Positions 25,509 through 34,400 of a stretch of DNA of 50,678 nucleotides are shown one piece after another. The DNA is taken from NCBI GenBank assembly GCA_021803325.1, contig JAJZLP010000202.1, positions 2,101 through 52,778 of the forward strand. The letters are read 5' to 3'. The stretch comes from Actinomycetes bacterium (GTDB taxonomy: Bacteria > Actinomycetota > Acidimicrobiia > Acidimicrobiales > UBA8190). A program made the translations under genes and the position numbers. The notes under the pieces are model-generated. The model saw nothing but the letters and a program-made list of their open reading frames with translations, did no database searches and was not told the origin of the DNA. The stretch's first letter is position 1. Each line of letters opens with the position of its first letter.

Positions 25509-27216
25509 GATCCTGGTTCTGGAGGAGGCGGCGGAGCGGTTTGCCTGTCGCTGTCCGGGGCAGGCTGGCGACGAGCTCGATCGAACGTGGGACCTTGTAG
25601 CGCGCCAGGCGTTCGGTGGCGAAGGCCCTGAGCTCGGTAGCCGACGGCTTCGTACCAGGTGTTGCGACGACGCAGGCGTGGACCCGCTGGCCATAGGTCG
25701 GGTCGGGTCGGCCCACCACCGCAATGTCGGCGACGGCAGGATGGGCCCGCAGGACGTCCTCGACCTCCTGGGGGTGGATGTTCTCGCCGCCCGACACGAT
25801 CATGTCGTCTTCGCGCCCGTCGACATGGAGCAGGCCACTCCCGTCGACGTGGCCCAGGTCGCCGGTGGCCACGAAGTCGCCCGCCGTCAGAGCGTTGCGG
25901 ACGAGCAGGCGTCCCTGGTCGCCGGGGGCGACGGTGCGTCCCTCGGCGTCGACGAGTCGGAGGTCGGTTCCGAGCGGGGGGCGGCCGGCGCTGTGCGGAG
26001 CCCGCCGGAGCTCGTCAGGGGTGGCGATCGAGGCCCAGGCGGCCTCGGTGGACCCGTAGACGTTGTAGAGGATGTCGCCGTAGACGTCCATGAAACGCAC
26101 CGCCAGGTCGCCTGGCAGTGCCGAGCCGCTCGAGGCGACGATCTCCAGGGACGAGGTGTCGTAGCGTGCGCGCACGTGCTCCGGCAGGTCTGTCAGACCG
26201 ACGAGCATGGCGGGGACCGCCACGAGCACACGCACCCGGTACTGGGCGATCGCGGCGAGCGTCGCCTCGGGGTCGAACCGGCGGCGGAGGACCACCGTGG
26301 AGGTCATCCCGACGGCCAATGCCAGGTTGGCGAACCCCCATGCGTGGAACAGGGGTGACGCAATGAGGGTGACGTCCCCGACATGAAGTGGGATCCGAGA
26401 GAGCACGGCTACCACAGGATCCAGGCTGAGCGTTGCCCGACGGGCAGTGCCCCGGGGCACGCCGGTCGTGCCCGAGCTGAGTAGGACGTAGCGGCTGCCC
26501 GGGCGTGGCGCCAGCCGCAGCCAGGACCGTGATGCGCTCGGCAGGTCGTCCAAGGTCACGGTCCCGGGTCCGGTGTCGTCGTGGCCGTGACCCGCGGGAT
26601 TGGTGGTGGCGTAGCGAGGGACGTTGGGATCGAGGTCAGCTGAGCCGCCAGTGGTGGCGATCCGGCGCACTGCTGTTTCGGAGCCGGTCCCGGCAGCCTG
26701 GGCGGCGAGGTCGGGGTCGTGGACGACCACCGTGGCGTGCTGGCCGCGCAGGGCTGCGTCGACTTCGGGGGCGGTCGCCGCCGAGCTGAGCAGGACGATG
26801 TCGGCTCCCAAGCTGGACACGGCCGCGGTGACCAGGATGAAGTCGCGGTGGTTGCGGCACAGGAGGGCCACGCGGTCTGCCGGTCCTACACCGGTGGCGG
26901 CGAGGGCGCCGGCGATCGCGGCGATGCGACGGTCCATTTCAGCGTAGGTGAGAGCGCCGTCCTCGTCGACGACAGCTGGGCGACGAGGAACGCGCGCGGC
27001 GCCGTACGTGTAGCCGGCGGCGGGCGACAGCCCGTCGTGGATGACGGCCAGAGCCGAACGCGCGACCGTGTCGGGTCGCAGGGGTTGCAGAAGGCCGGCG
27101 GCAGCCAGGGCCCGGGTGCCACGGGCGAGGCGCAGCGCGAGGCTCGGGGCTCGTCGGGGAAGGCTGCAGCTGTGGGACACGGCTCCAGTCTGGTCGCTCG
27201 GGTGGTGGCCGATCAC
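25498..27216 (-). CDS. AMP-dependent acyl-CoA synthetase/ligase
   Basis: ANL-superfamily enzyme that activates a carboxylic acid to its acyl-AMP and then the CoA thioester. Core motifs are intact: the ATP loop YVLLSSGTTGVPRGT, YNVYGSTEAAW, GDLGHVDGSGLLHVDGREDD and the C-terminal catalytic lysine in TATGKPLRR. The 572-aa length from the GTG at 27216 includes about 75 poorly conserved N-terminal residues; the GTG at 27180 is an alternative start. The 27216 start overlaps the TGA of a short upstream open frame (GTGA), hinting at coupling. The chain-length preference cannot be read. A TetR gene is convergent. Confidence 0.87.
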   Translation of the reverse strand: MIGHHPSDQTGAVSHSCSLPRRAPSLALRLARGTRALAAAGLLQPLRPDTVARSALAVIHDGLSPAAGYTYGAARVPRRPAVVDEDGALTYAEMDRRIAAIAGALAATGVGPADRVALLCRNHRDFILVTAAVSSLGADIVLLSSAATAPEVDAALRGQHATVVVHDPDLAAQAAGTGSETAVRRIATTGGSADLDPNVPRYATTNPAGHGHDDTGPGTVTLDDLPSASRSWLRLAPRPGSRYVLLSSGTTGVPRGTARRATLSLDPVVAVLSRIPLHVGDVTLIASPLFHAWGFANLALAVGMTSTVVLRRRFDPEATLAAIAQYRVRVLVAVPAMLVGLTDLPEHVRARYDTSSLEIVASSGSALPGDLAVRFMDVYGDILYNVYGSTEAAWASIATPDELRRAPHSAGRPPLGTDLRLVDAEGRTVAPGDQGRLLVRNALTAGDFVATGDLGHVDGSGLLHVDGREDDMIVSGGENIHPQEVEDVLRAHPAVADIAVVGRPDPTYGQRVHACVVATPGTKPSATELRAFATERLARYKVPRSIELVASLPRTATGKPLRRLLQNQDRRQ

Positions 27217-27545
27217 ATTGGGGTTGGGCTGGCCACCACGATGCTGCGACCATGTCCCGCTGTCTGTTGGGGCTCGACGGTGGCCACAGCTCGTTCAGGC
27301 CGCAGCGTGATCGTGCTCGGCGGGTGTGGCGCCGGCCGGGTTGGTCTGCCGGCGAGTTGGAGCTGGCATTGGTAGACGTCGGCGGTGATGGCGTCGGCGA
27401 GGCGGTCGAGGTGGCGGATGCAGCTGCTGAACCGGATTATGTTGGCTGGTGCCGCGACCGGTGGATGCTGGCCTCCGTCGTTCGCCGCATGGTGTGGCGG
27501 CGGACGCGGCCCGATCGACGACCCAGCTGAGGATGAGGAGCACCG
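27217..27545. other. Divergent gap with a possible short minus-strand ORF
   Basis: No gene is firmly supported between the acyl-CoA synthetase and the small membrane protein. On the minus strand an open frame ending in TGA at 27215-27213 shows strongly coding-like third positions over part of its length (reading IRHLDRLADAITADVYQCQL), but I see no convincing start codon. On the + strand, GAGGAG near 27537 serves the next gene. Confidence 0.3.
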
Positions 27546-27860
27546 ATGTTCCGTCTGACCAGACCTGCGCGTCCCCTGCCCGTCGTTCCAGGCTTGGTGG
27601 GATCGCTCGCCCTGGGCGCGCTCGTCTTCGACGACCGGGTGCACACCGCTGTTCGACGTGTGGTGCCGCTGCCCGAGCGTGCCGTGATGCGCCGGGTGGT
27701 CGTCGGCACGTGGGTGCTGCACACCGTCGAGGCGGCTGCAGTCTTCCGCCGGGCCCGACGCGCCGACCTGGGTGCTGCGGCTTCGCGCTGGGCGGCCTCG
27801 ACGCTGGTGTGGGGTGCGGTGAACCTGCCTCGGTTCCGGCGGGTGACCCGCGTCGGCTGA
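27546..27860 (+). CDS. Small membrane protein, DUF4499-like
   Basis: A 104-aa protein. A hydrophobic stretch near the N terminus (VVPGLVGSLALGALVF) and the segment VGTWVLHTVEAAAVFRRARR with WAASTLVWGAVNLPRFRR resemble the DUF4499 family of small membrane proteins (HxxEA followed by a W...G..NL pattern). The ATG at 27546 has AGGAG about 6 nt upstream. It is divergent from the acyl-CoA synthetase and convergent with the PIG-L gene. Function unknown. Confidence 0.65.
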   Translation: MFRLTRPARPLPVVPGLVGSLALGALVFDDRVHTAVRRVVPLPERAVMRRVVVGTWVLHTVEAAAVFRRARRADLGAAASRWAASTLVWGAVNLPRFRRVTRVG

Positions 27861-27898
27861 GCGCGGCAGCCGCGGTGGCGACCGACCGCCAGCGCAGA

Positions 27899-28717
27899 TC
27901 AGCGCAGGCCGGCGAACAGATCCTGCTCGGGCACGGGGTGGCCGGTGCGGTCGTATGCCCGGACGAACGCCTCTGTGCCCATGAGACGGGTGAAGACGTC
28001 TTTTCCGAGCCCGAGGAAGAAGATGTTGTCCGACTGGCTGGCATGTGCCGCAAGGCTGTCGTACTTGCGCCCGGCGACCGCTGAGCAGTCGACGACCGTG
28101 GTCACGAGCTCGTCGGGCGTGCCGAAGTCGGGGTCGTCCTCAAGACCCTCAGGCGGTTCGATGCCTTGTGCGCGCAGGACGGCGGTGAAGCCGGCGAGAG
28201 CGGAGCGGGGGATAGCGGTGTGGTAGAGCTTGTCGGGCACGCCAGTCGACGCAGCGGCAGCCATGGTGGCCCGGTGGGCCTGGATGTGGTCGGGGTGCCC
28301 GTACATGCCGTGCGCGTCGTAGGTCACCACCACCTGCGGGCGGTACCGCTCCATCAAGGTGGCCAGCCGCGCTGCGGCGTCGGCCACCGGGGCGGTCCAG
28401 AACGATCCTGGCTGGTCGTTCTGGGGCCAGCCCACCATGCCTGAGTCGCGGTAGCCGAGCAGCTCCAGGTGCTCCACGCCGAGTGCAGCGCAGCTGGCCT
28501 GGAGCTCGGCCCGGCGCGTGGCCACCACCGCGGCTGGGTTGTGGCCGGGCTCGCCGGGCTTCACGCCACCAGGGGCGTCGCCCAGGTCGCCGTCGGTGCA
28601 CGTGACCAGGACGGTTCGCACGCCTTCGTCGCTGTAGCGGGCGAGGATGCCGCCGGTCCCGAGCGACTCGTCGTCGGGATGGGCATGCACGGCCATGAGC
28701 GTGAGGGGGTCGGGCAC
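27899..28717 (-). CDS. mca: PIG-L deacetylase family protein (mycothiol conjugate amidase / MshB type)
   Basis: A 272-aa zinc-dependent amidase or deacetylase of the LmbE family. Metal ligands are seen in VHAHPDDESLGTGG (H13, D16) and YGHPDHIQAH. LVTCTDGDLGDAPGG and LGYRDSGMVGW are characteristic of the Mca/MshB group, which acts on mycothiol S-conjugates or on GlcNAc-inositol in mycothiol synthesis. The length and the C-terminal HASQSDNIFFLGLG favour Mca. The GTG at 28717 lies 6 nt after a TACGCT box. It is divergent from the GntR gene, with 170 bp between starts. The choice between mca and mshB is not settled by sequence reading. Confidence 0.8.
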   Translation of the reverse strand: MPDPLTLMAVHAHPDDESLGTGGILARYSDEGVRTVLVTCTDGDLGDAPGGVKPGEPGHNPAAVVATRRAELQASCAALGVEHLELLGYRDSGMVGWPQNDQPGSFWTAPVADAAARLATLMERYRPQVVVTYDAHGMYGHPDHIQAHRATMAAAASTGVPDKLYHTAIPRSALAGFTAVLRAQGIEPPEGLEDDPDFGTPDELVTTVVDCSAVAGRKYDSLAAHASQSDNIFFLGLGKDVFTRLMGTEAFVRAYDRTGHPVPEQDLFAGLR

Positions 28718-28723
28718 GGGCCC

Positions 28724-28729
28724 AGCGTA
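28724..28729 (-). promoter_or_regulatory. -10 box for leaderless PIG-L gene
   Basis: TACGCT on the minus strand, 6 nt (GGGCCC), then GTG at 28717. The spacer is identical to that of thiD. Confidence 0.55.
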
Positions 28730-28851
28730 GGGCGGTTCGACTGCCTGGTCGGGCGGATCGGCGCGCTGGGGAGACCGCTGTGGGTCTTGAGGTCCGGTGA
28801 ACGGCGGCGGGGAACGCTCGTGGCGCGCCGATCTCGGCGTGGTCTGCCTGG

Positions 28852-28880
28852 TTGACAAATAGTCCGATCTTTCGGACAAT
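28852..28880 (+). promoter_or_regulatory. Sigma70-like promoter with palindromic operator for gntR
   Basis: TTGACA (28852-28857), a 17-bp spacer and GACAAT (28875-28880) form one of the best -35/-10 pairs in the window. Between them lies GTCCGA-TCTT-TCGGAC (28862-28877), a perfect 6-bp inverted repeat that overlaps the -10. The ATG of gntR is 7 nt downstream, so the message is probably leaderless and self-repressed. Confidence 0.6.
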
Positions 28881-28887
28881 ATCTGGC

Positions 28888-29892
28888 ATGACCGCCGCTC
28901 GCGTGCGCAACCGTGCGCAGCCGCCAGAGGGTGACCGCCGCTCCACCGGGTCGGCACCGGACCGCTTGGTCGACGGTGTGGGCGATGGGCTCGGTGCGGG
29001 GCATGCGGGCGATGTCGACGCACCCAGCGGCTCGGCACCGCTGTCGGCACGCTCTCCGGGCCCGCCGATGGTGCTCGACCGGCGCAGCCCGGTTCCGCTG
29101 TGGTCCCAGCTGGCCGGAGAGCTGCGCAGGCAGGTCGAGTCGGGCGAGCTCGGGTCTGCCTTTCCCACCGACGTGGCGCTCATGGCCCGCTTCGGCGTGT
29201 CCCGGCAGACGGTGCGTGAAGCCGTGCGCCATCTCGTGCTCGATGGGCTGGTCGAGCGCCAGCGTGGCCGGGGGAGCCGGGTCCGTCCAGCGGAGTTCGA
29301 GCAGCCCCTCGGGAGCCTCTACAGCTTGTTCCGGGCCATCGAAGCGCAAGGTGCCCGACAGACGAGCGAAGTGCTCGCTCTCGACGAGCGGACGGACAGT
29401 GCCGTCGCCGCCCAGCTCGGCCTGGCCGCCGACGAGGCCCTGGTGTACCTGGAGCGCGTCCGACTGGCCGGCGGGGCGCCGCTGGCCGTGGACCAGGCAT
29501 GGATGCCTGCCAGCGTTGCCCGCCCGTTGCTGAGTGCCGACTTTCGGCACACAGCGCTCTACGACGAGTTGGCCACCCGGTGCGGCGTGGCACCCGACGG
29601 CGGGCGCGAGCAGGTGCGTCCGGTGCTGCCCTCGGCGCACGAGCGCGCCGTGTTGCGTCTTCCGCGTGACGAGGCGGTCTTCCTGGTGGAGCGTCGGACG
29701 TGGGCCGGTGGCCGGCCGCTCGAGGTGCGGCGCACGGTCGTGCGCGGGGATCGCTTCGCCCTTGTGGGTGAATGGCCAGCGTCGTCGACCCGGGCGGGCG
29801 AGGTGACCGGCGAACCTGCTGCAAGCCGAACGGGCGACCCGCCCGTGCTGCGCCTGCTTCCGACGGCGGCCGGCGACGAGGTCCTCCGATAG
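28888..29892 (+). CDS. GntR family regulator with UTRA domain (HutC subfamily)
   Basis: A 334-aa transcription factor. After about 60 disordered residues comes the GntR winged helix at about 65-135 (SPVPLWSQLAGELRRQVES, DVALMARFGVSRQTVREAVR, LVLDGLVERQRGRGSRV). The UTRA ligand domain follows at about 150-310 (YLERVRLAGGAPLAVDQAWM, VFLVERRTWAGGRPLEVRR). The ATG at 28888 is fixed by the promoter ending 7 nt before it. It is encoded immediately upstream, on the same strand, of the ferredoxin-NrfD and molybdopterin genes, which are its most likely targets along with itself. The effector molecule is unknown. Confidence 0.85.
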   Translation: MTAARVRNRAQPPEGDRRSTGSAPDRLVDGVGDGLGAGHAGDVDAPSGSAPLSARSPGPPMVLDRRSPVPLWSQLAGELRRQVESGELGSAFPTDVALMARFGVSRQTVREAVRHLVLDGLVERQRGRGSRVRPAEFEQPLGSLYSLFRAIEAQGARQTSEVLALDERTDSAVAAQLGLAADEALVYLERVRLAGGAPLAVDQAWMPASVARPLLSADFRHTALYDELATRCGVAPDGGREQVRPVLPSAHERAVLRLPRDEAVFLVERRTWAGGRPLEVRRTVVRGDRFALVGEWPASSTRAGEVTGEPAASRTGDPPVLRLLPTAAGDEVLR

Positions 29893-29942
29893 CCGCCGCC
29901 GGCAGGGGGCCAGATGGCGCCGCGGCCCTCGCGCCTCGATGG

Positions 29943-31454
29943 GTGAAGGTCCTCGACCAAACGCGCTGCATCGGCTGCCATGCCTGCACGACGGCGTGCA
30001 AGAGCGAGAACGACGTGCCGATCGGTGTCACCCGCACCTATGTCAAGTCCGTCGACGTGGGCCGGTTCCCTCTGGTGCGACGTGTGTTCCAGGTCACGCG
30101 CTGCAACCAGTGCGAGGACGCGCCGTGCGTGTCGGCCTGCCCGACGGCCGCCATGGTCCGCCGCCCGGATGGGATCGTCGATTTCGACAAAGCCGCATGC
30201 ATCGGGTGCAAGGCATGCATGGCGGCGTGCCCGTACGACGCCATCTTCATCAACCCCGAGGACCATTCCGCGGAGAAGTGCAATTTCTGCGCTCACCGTC
30301 TCGACATCGGGCTGGAGCCGGCGTGCGTGGTGGTGTGCCCGACCGAGGCGATCCTGGTCGGCGATATCACCGATCCGACGTCCGCTGTCGCCAAGATCGT
30401 GCAGCGCGAGCCGGTGACGGTGCGCCGCCCCGAAAAGGAGACGCGCCCGGGACTGTTCTACAAAGGAGCGCACCAGGCGACCCTGGACCCACTGGCGGCT
30501 CGGCGCCCGCCGGGCGGTCTGTTCGCCTGGGCCACCCAGGGTGCCGACCGGGTCCCGCCTTCTCTTTCGCAGCAAGTCATCTCGGGCCATCCGCGCCACG
30601 CCAACTCGAGTGCGGCGGCGCTCCTCTCCTACGACGTGCCCCATCGAGCGCCGTGGGGATGGCGGGTCAGCCTCTACACCTGGACCAAAGGTCTGGCCGC
30701 GGGGACGTACCTGGTGGCGCTGGCACTGGTGCTTGCCGGCACGCTGTCGTGGTCCGGCACGCTGTTCCGCTGGGTGGCTCCGGCGGTCTCGTTGGCCATG
30801 CTCGGCGCGACCGGCATCCTGCTCGTGTGGGACTTGAAGCATCCGTGGCGGTTCTGGATGCTGTTCACGCGGCCGCAGTGGCGGAGTTGGCTGGTGCGCG
30901 GCGGCATGATCATCGGCGGCTACGGCGCCATCCTCGTCGCCGAGCTCATCGTCGGTGGCCTGGGGTCTGTCGGCGCGGCCAAGGTCCTGGCCGGGTTCGG
31001 CCTGCCCTTGGGTGTCATGACCGCCGCGTACACGGCGTTCCTCTTCGCGCAGGCCAAGGCTCGGGACCTCTGGCAGAACCCGCTGCTCGCCCCGCACCTC
31101 GTCGTCCAAGCGGCGATGGTCGGTGCGGCGGCGATGCTGGCGGCGGCCGAGATCATCGGCGCGCACGGTGCCCTGCACGACATCCGTGTGGTGCTGGCCT
31201 GTGCAGCGGCCGCGCACCTGGCGATGGTCGTCGGCGAGACGACGCCGCACCACGTCACGGCCCACGCCGAGCTGGCAGTGGACGAGATGACGCGGGGGCG
31301 GTTCGCGGTGTTCTTCTGGGCCGGGGTGGTCCTGATCCTGGCCGCGGTCGCCGCACCGTGGATCGGGACGGCGGCGGTCCCCCTGGCGCTCCTCGGGCTC
31401 GGGCTTCACGAGCACGCGTACGTACAGGCCGGCCAGTCAGTGCCGCTGGCATGA
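29943..31454 (+). CDS. Ferredoxin-NrfD fusion: iron-sulfur and membrane-anchor subunit of a Mo-oxidoreductase
   Basis: A 503-aa electron-transfer subunit. Residues of about 1-190 are a four-cluster DmsB/PsrB-type ferredoxin (CIGCHACTTACKSEND, CNQCEDAPCVSACPTAA, CIGCKACMAACPYDA, CNFCAHRLDIGLEPAC). After a linker, residues of about 240-500 are an NrfD/PsrC-type quinone-interacting membrane domain with eight to nine spans (GTYLVALALVLAGTLSW, LKHPWRFWMLFTRPQWRSW). The start is uncertain: the GTG at 29943 lies 9 codons before the first cluster cysteine. The only in-frame alternative is an ATG at 29772, deep inside gntR. No signal peptide is seen, so the clusters should face the cytoplasm. It is followed 37 bp later by the catalytic subunit. 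Confidence 0.85.
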   Translation: MKVLDQTRCIGCHACTTACKSENDVPIGVTRTYVKSVDVGRFPLVRRVFQVTRCNQCEDAPCVSACPTAAMVRRPDGIVDFDKAACIGCKACMAACPYDAIFINPEDHSAEKCNFCAHRLDIGLEPACVVVCPTEAILVGDITDPTSAVAKIVQREPVTVRRPEKETRPGLFYKGAHQATLDPLAARRPPGGLFAWATQGADRVPPSLSQQVISGHPRHANSSAAALLSYDVPHRAPWGWRVSLYTWTKGLAAGTYLVALALVLAGTLSWSGTLFRWVAPAVSLAMLGATGILLVWDLKHPWRFWMLFTRPQWRSWLVRGGMIIGGYGAILVAELIVGGLGSVGAAKVLAGFGLPLGVMTAAYTAFLFAQAKARDLWQNPLLAPHLVVQAAMVGAAAMLAAAEIIGAHGALHDIRVVLACAAAAHLAMVVGETTPHHVTAHAELAVDEMTRGRFAVFFWAGVVLILAAVAAPWIGTAAVPLALLGLGLHEHAYVQAGQSVPLA

Positions 31455-31491
31455 CCGCACCCGGGGCGAAGCGCCCGGTAGGGAGAGCCGC

Positions 31492-34400
31492 ATGACGATC
31501 GAGAGCGATGGTGTCGACTCGGCCGGCACTGGCAGCAGCGCCGGCGCAGGCGCAGGCGGCGAGGCTGGCGGTGCCGACGCAGGCGGCCGGGCGGGTGATG
31601 CCGACGTAGGCGGCCGGGCGGGTGATGCGGGCGATGGCAATGTCGATGTTGATGCCGATGTCGATGTCGCTGCGCTGGGCGCCCGGGTCCTCGCGTCACG
31701 CGCGGCCACCGAAGCCCGCGGTGAGACCTTCTACCCCGGCCCGTCCAAGGTTGGACTGGGCGCGTTCCCGCCCAAGGAGCGGTGGGACGACTGGGTGGAG
31801 CTCGACAGCCGATCGTGGCCGCGTCGGGTCGAGCGCCGGAGCATGCTGGTGCCCACCACCTGCTTCAACTGCGAGTCGGCGTGCGGGCTGCTCGCCTACG
31901 TTGACCGGGACACGCTGCAGGTGCGCAAGTTCGAAGGCAATCCCGAGCACCCCGGGTCTCGGGGACGGAACTGCGCCAAGGGCCCGGCGACGATCAACCA
32001 GGTCACCGACCCCGACCGCATCCTGTACCCGCTGCGGCGGGTGGGCGCTCGCGGCGAGGGCCGCTGGGAGCGGGCCGGCTGGGACGAGGCGCTCGACGTC
32101 ATCGGCGGCCGCATCCGCGCTGCCCTGCTCGAGGGCCGGCACAACGAGATCATGGTCCACATCGGCCGACCGGGTGAGGATGGGTTCACCGAGCGGGTGC
32201 TGGCCAGTTGGGGCGTCGACGGGCACAATTCGCACACCAACGTGTGCTCGAGCGGGGGGCGCACCGGCTTCCAGTTCTGGACCGGGATCGACCGACCCAG
32301 CCCCGACCACGCCCATGCTGACGTCATCTACCTGATCAGCTCGCACCTCGAGACCGGGCACTACTTCAACCCGCATGCGCAGCGGATCACCGAGGCCCGA
32401 GCCCGGGGGGCCAAGGTCATCGTGCTCGACACTCGCCTGTCGAACACGGCCACCCACGCGGACTACTGGCTGTCGCCGCAGCCGGGTTCGGAGGCGGCCA
32501 TCAATCTGGCTATCGCCCGCCACATCGTCGAGACGAAGCGCTACGACCGCGAGTTCATCCGGCGCTGGTGGAACTGGGAGGAGCACCTCGCGGCCTGCCG
32601 GCCCGACCTGCCGCAGCGGTTCGAATCGTTCGAGCAGGCGCTGGGGGAGCTGTACGCCGGGTTCACCTTCGATTTCGCCGCGGCCGAATCGGGCATCGAC
32701 GCGGCGACGCTGGCCGAGGTGGCCGAGATCGTGGCCCGGGCCGGTACCCGCTTCTCCTGCCACTCATGGCGCTCCGCCGCGGCAGGCAATCTCGGCGGTT
32801 GGCAGGTGAGCCGCACCGCGTTCCTCCTCGCCGCGTTGCTCGGTGCAGTGGCCACCGAAGGCGGTACGTTCCCCAACGCCTACAACAAGTTCGTGCCGCG
32901 ACCGATCCACCAGCCTCCGCACCCACAGGTGTGGCAGGAGCTGTCGTGGCCGCTGGAGTTCCCCCTGGCGCAGAACGAGCTGTCGTTCCTGCTGCCCCAC
33001 TTCCTCAAAGACGGGCGGGGGCGGCTCGACACGTACTTCACCCGGGTCTACAACCCGGTGTGGACGAACCCCGACGGCCTGTCCTGGTTGGAGGTCCTTG
33101 CCGACGAAGACCTCGTCGGCTGCCACGTGGCGCTCACCCCGACGTGGAACGAGTCGGCGTACTTCGCCGACTGGGTTCTGCCTGTGGGTTTGGCTTCCGA
33201 GCGGCACGACACCCACTCGTACGAGCAGTACGACGGGCAGTGGATCGGGTTCCGCCAGCCGGTGCTGCGCGCCGCTCGCGAGCGCCTGGGGGAGGCTGTC
33301 GGGGATTCCCGCCAGGCGAACCCTGGCGAGGTGTGGGAGGAGAACGAGCTGTGGACCGAGCTGAGCTGGCGGATCGACCCCGACGGGTCGCTTGGTATCC
33401 GCCAGTACCACGAGTCCCGCGCCCACCCCGGGGAGAAGCTGACCGTCGACGAGTACTACGCGTGGATGTTCGAGCACTCGGTCCCCGGGCTGCCTGAGGC
33501 GGCGGCGGCGCAGGGTCTGACACCGCTGCAGTACATGCGGCGCTACGGAGCCTTCGAGATCACCCGGGGCCAGGGAGCGCTCTTCGACCAGCCGGTCCCA
33601 CCCGAGGAGCTGGCCGATGTGCGTGTTTCCACCCGTGGCCGGGTCTACAGCGCGGCGCCGGCGCCCACCGGGACCAACATCGCGCCGGTGGGTGCTCCGC
33701 CTCCCGACGGCGACGGGCGGCGTCCGGTGGGTGTGATGGTCGACGGCGAGGTGCGACGCGGGTTCCCGACGCCGTCGGGGCGGCTCGAGTTCTACTCGTC
33801 GACGCTGGCCTCGTGGGGATGGCCAGAGCACGCGGTGCCTGGCTACATCCGGAGCCATGTCCACCCGGCCAACATGGCGCCCGACCAGATGGTCCTGCTG
33901 TCCACGTTCCGGCTCCCCACACAGATCCACACCCGTTCGGCCAACGCCAAGTGGCTCGACGAGCTGGCGCATGCGAACCCGGTGTGGATCCACCCGGCCG
34001 ATGCAGGGCGCCTGGGCATCACCGCCACGGGAGACCTGGTGCGAGTCGAGACCGACATCGGTCACTTCGTCGGTCGGGCGTGGATCACCGAAGGGATCCG
34101 TCCGGGGGTGGTGGCATGCAGCCACCACATGGGGCGGTGGCGGATCGAGGGTCAGGGAAGAGGCCAGGGCCAGGCGATGGCCACGGTGACGCTTAGGCAC
34201 GACGAGCAGGGCTGGGCCATGCGGCGGGTGAGCGGAGTGGGGCCCTACCCGTCGGACGATCCCGACACCCGGCGGATCTGGTGGACCGACGTCGGCGTGC
34301 ACCAGAACCTGACCTTCGCCGTGCACCCGGACCCCATCTCGGGCATGCACTGCTGGCACCAGGCGGTGCGGGTCACACCTGCCCGGCCCGGCGACCAGTT

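Noticed and set aside
32242-32250. Selenocysteine or serine Mo-ligand in the molybdopterin enzyme
   Set aside because: The ligand codon is TGC (Cys) and there is no in-frame TGA.
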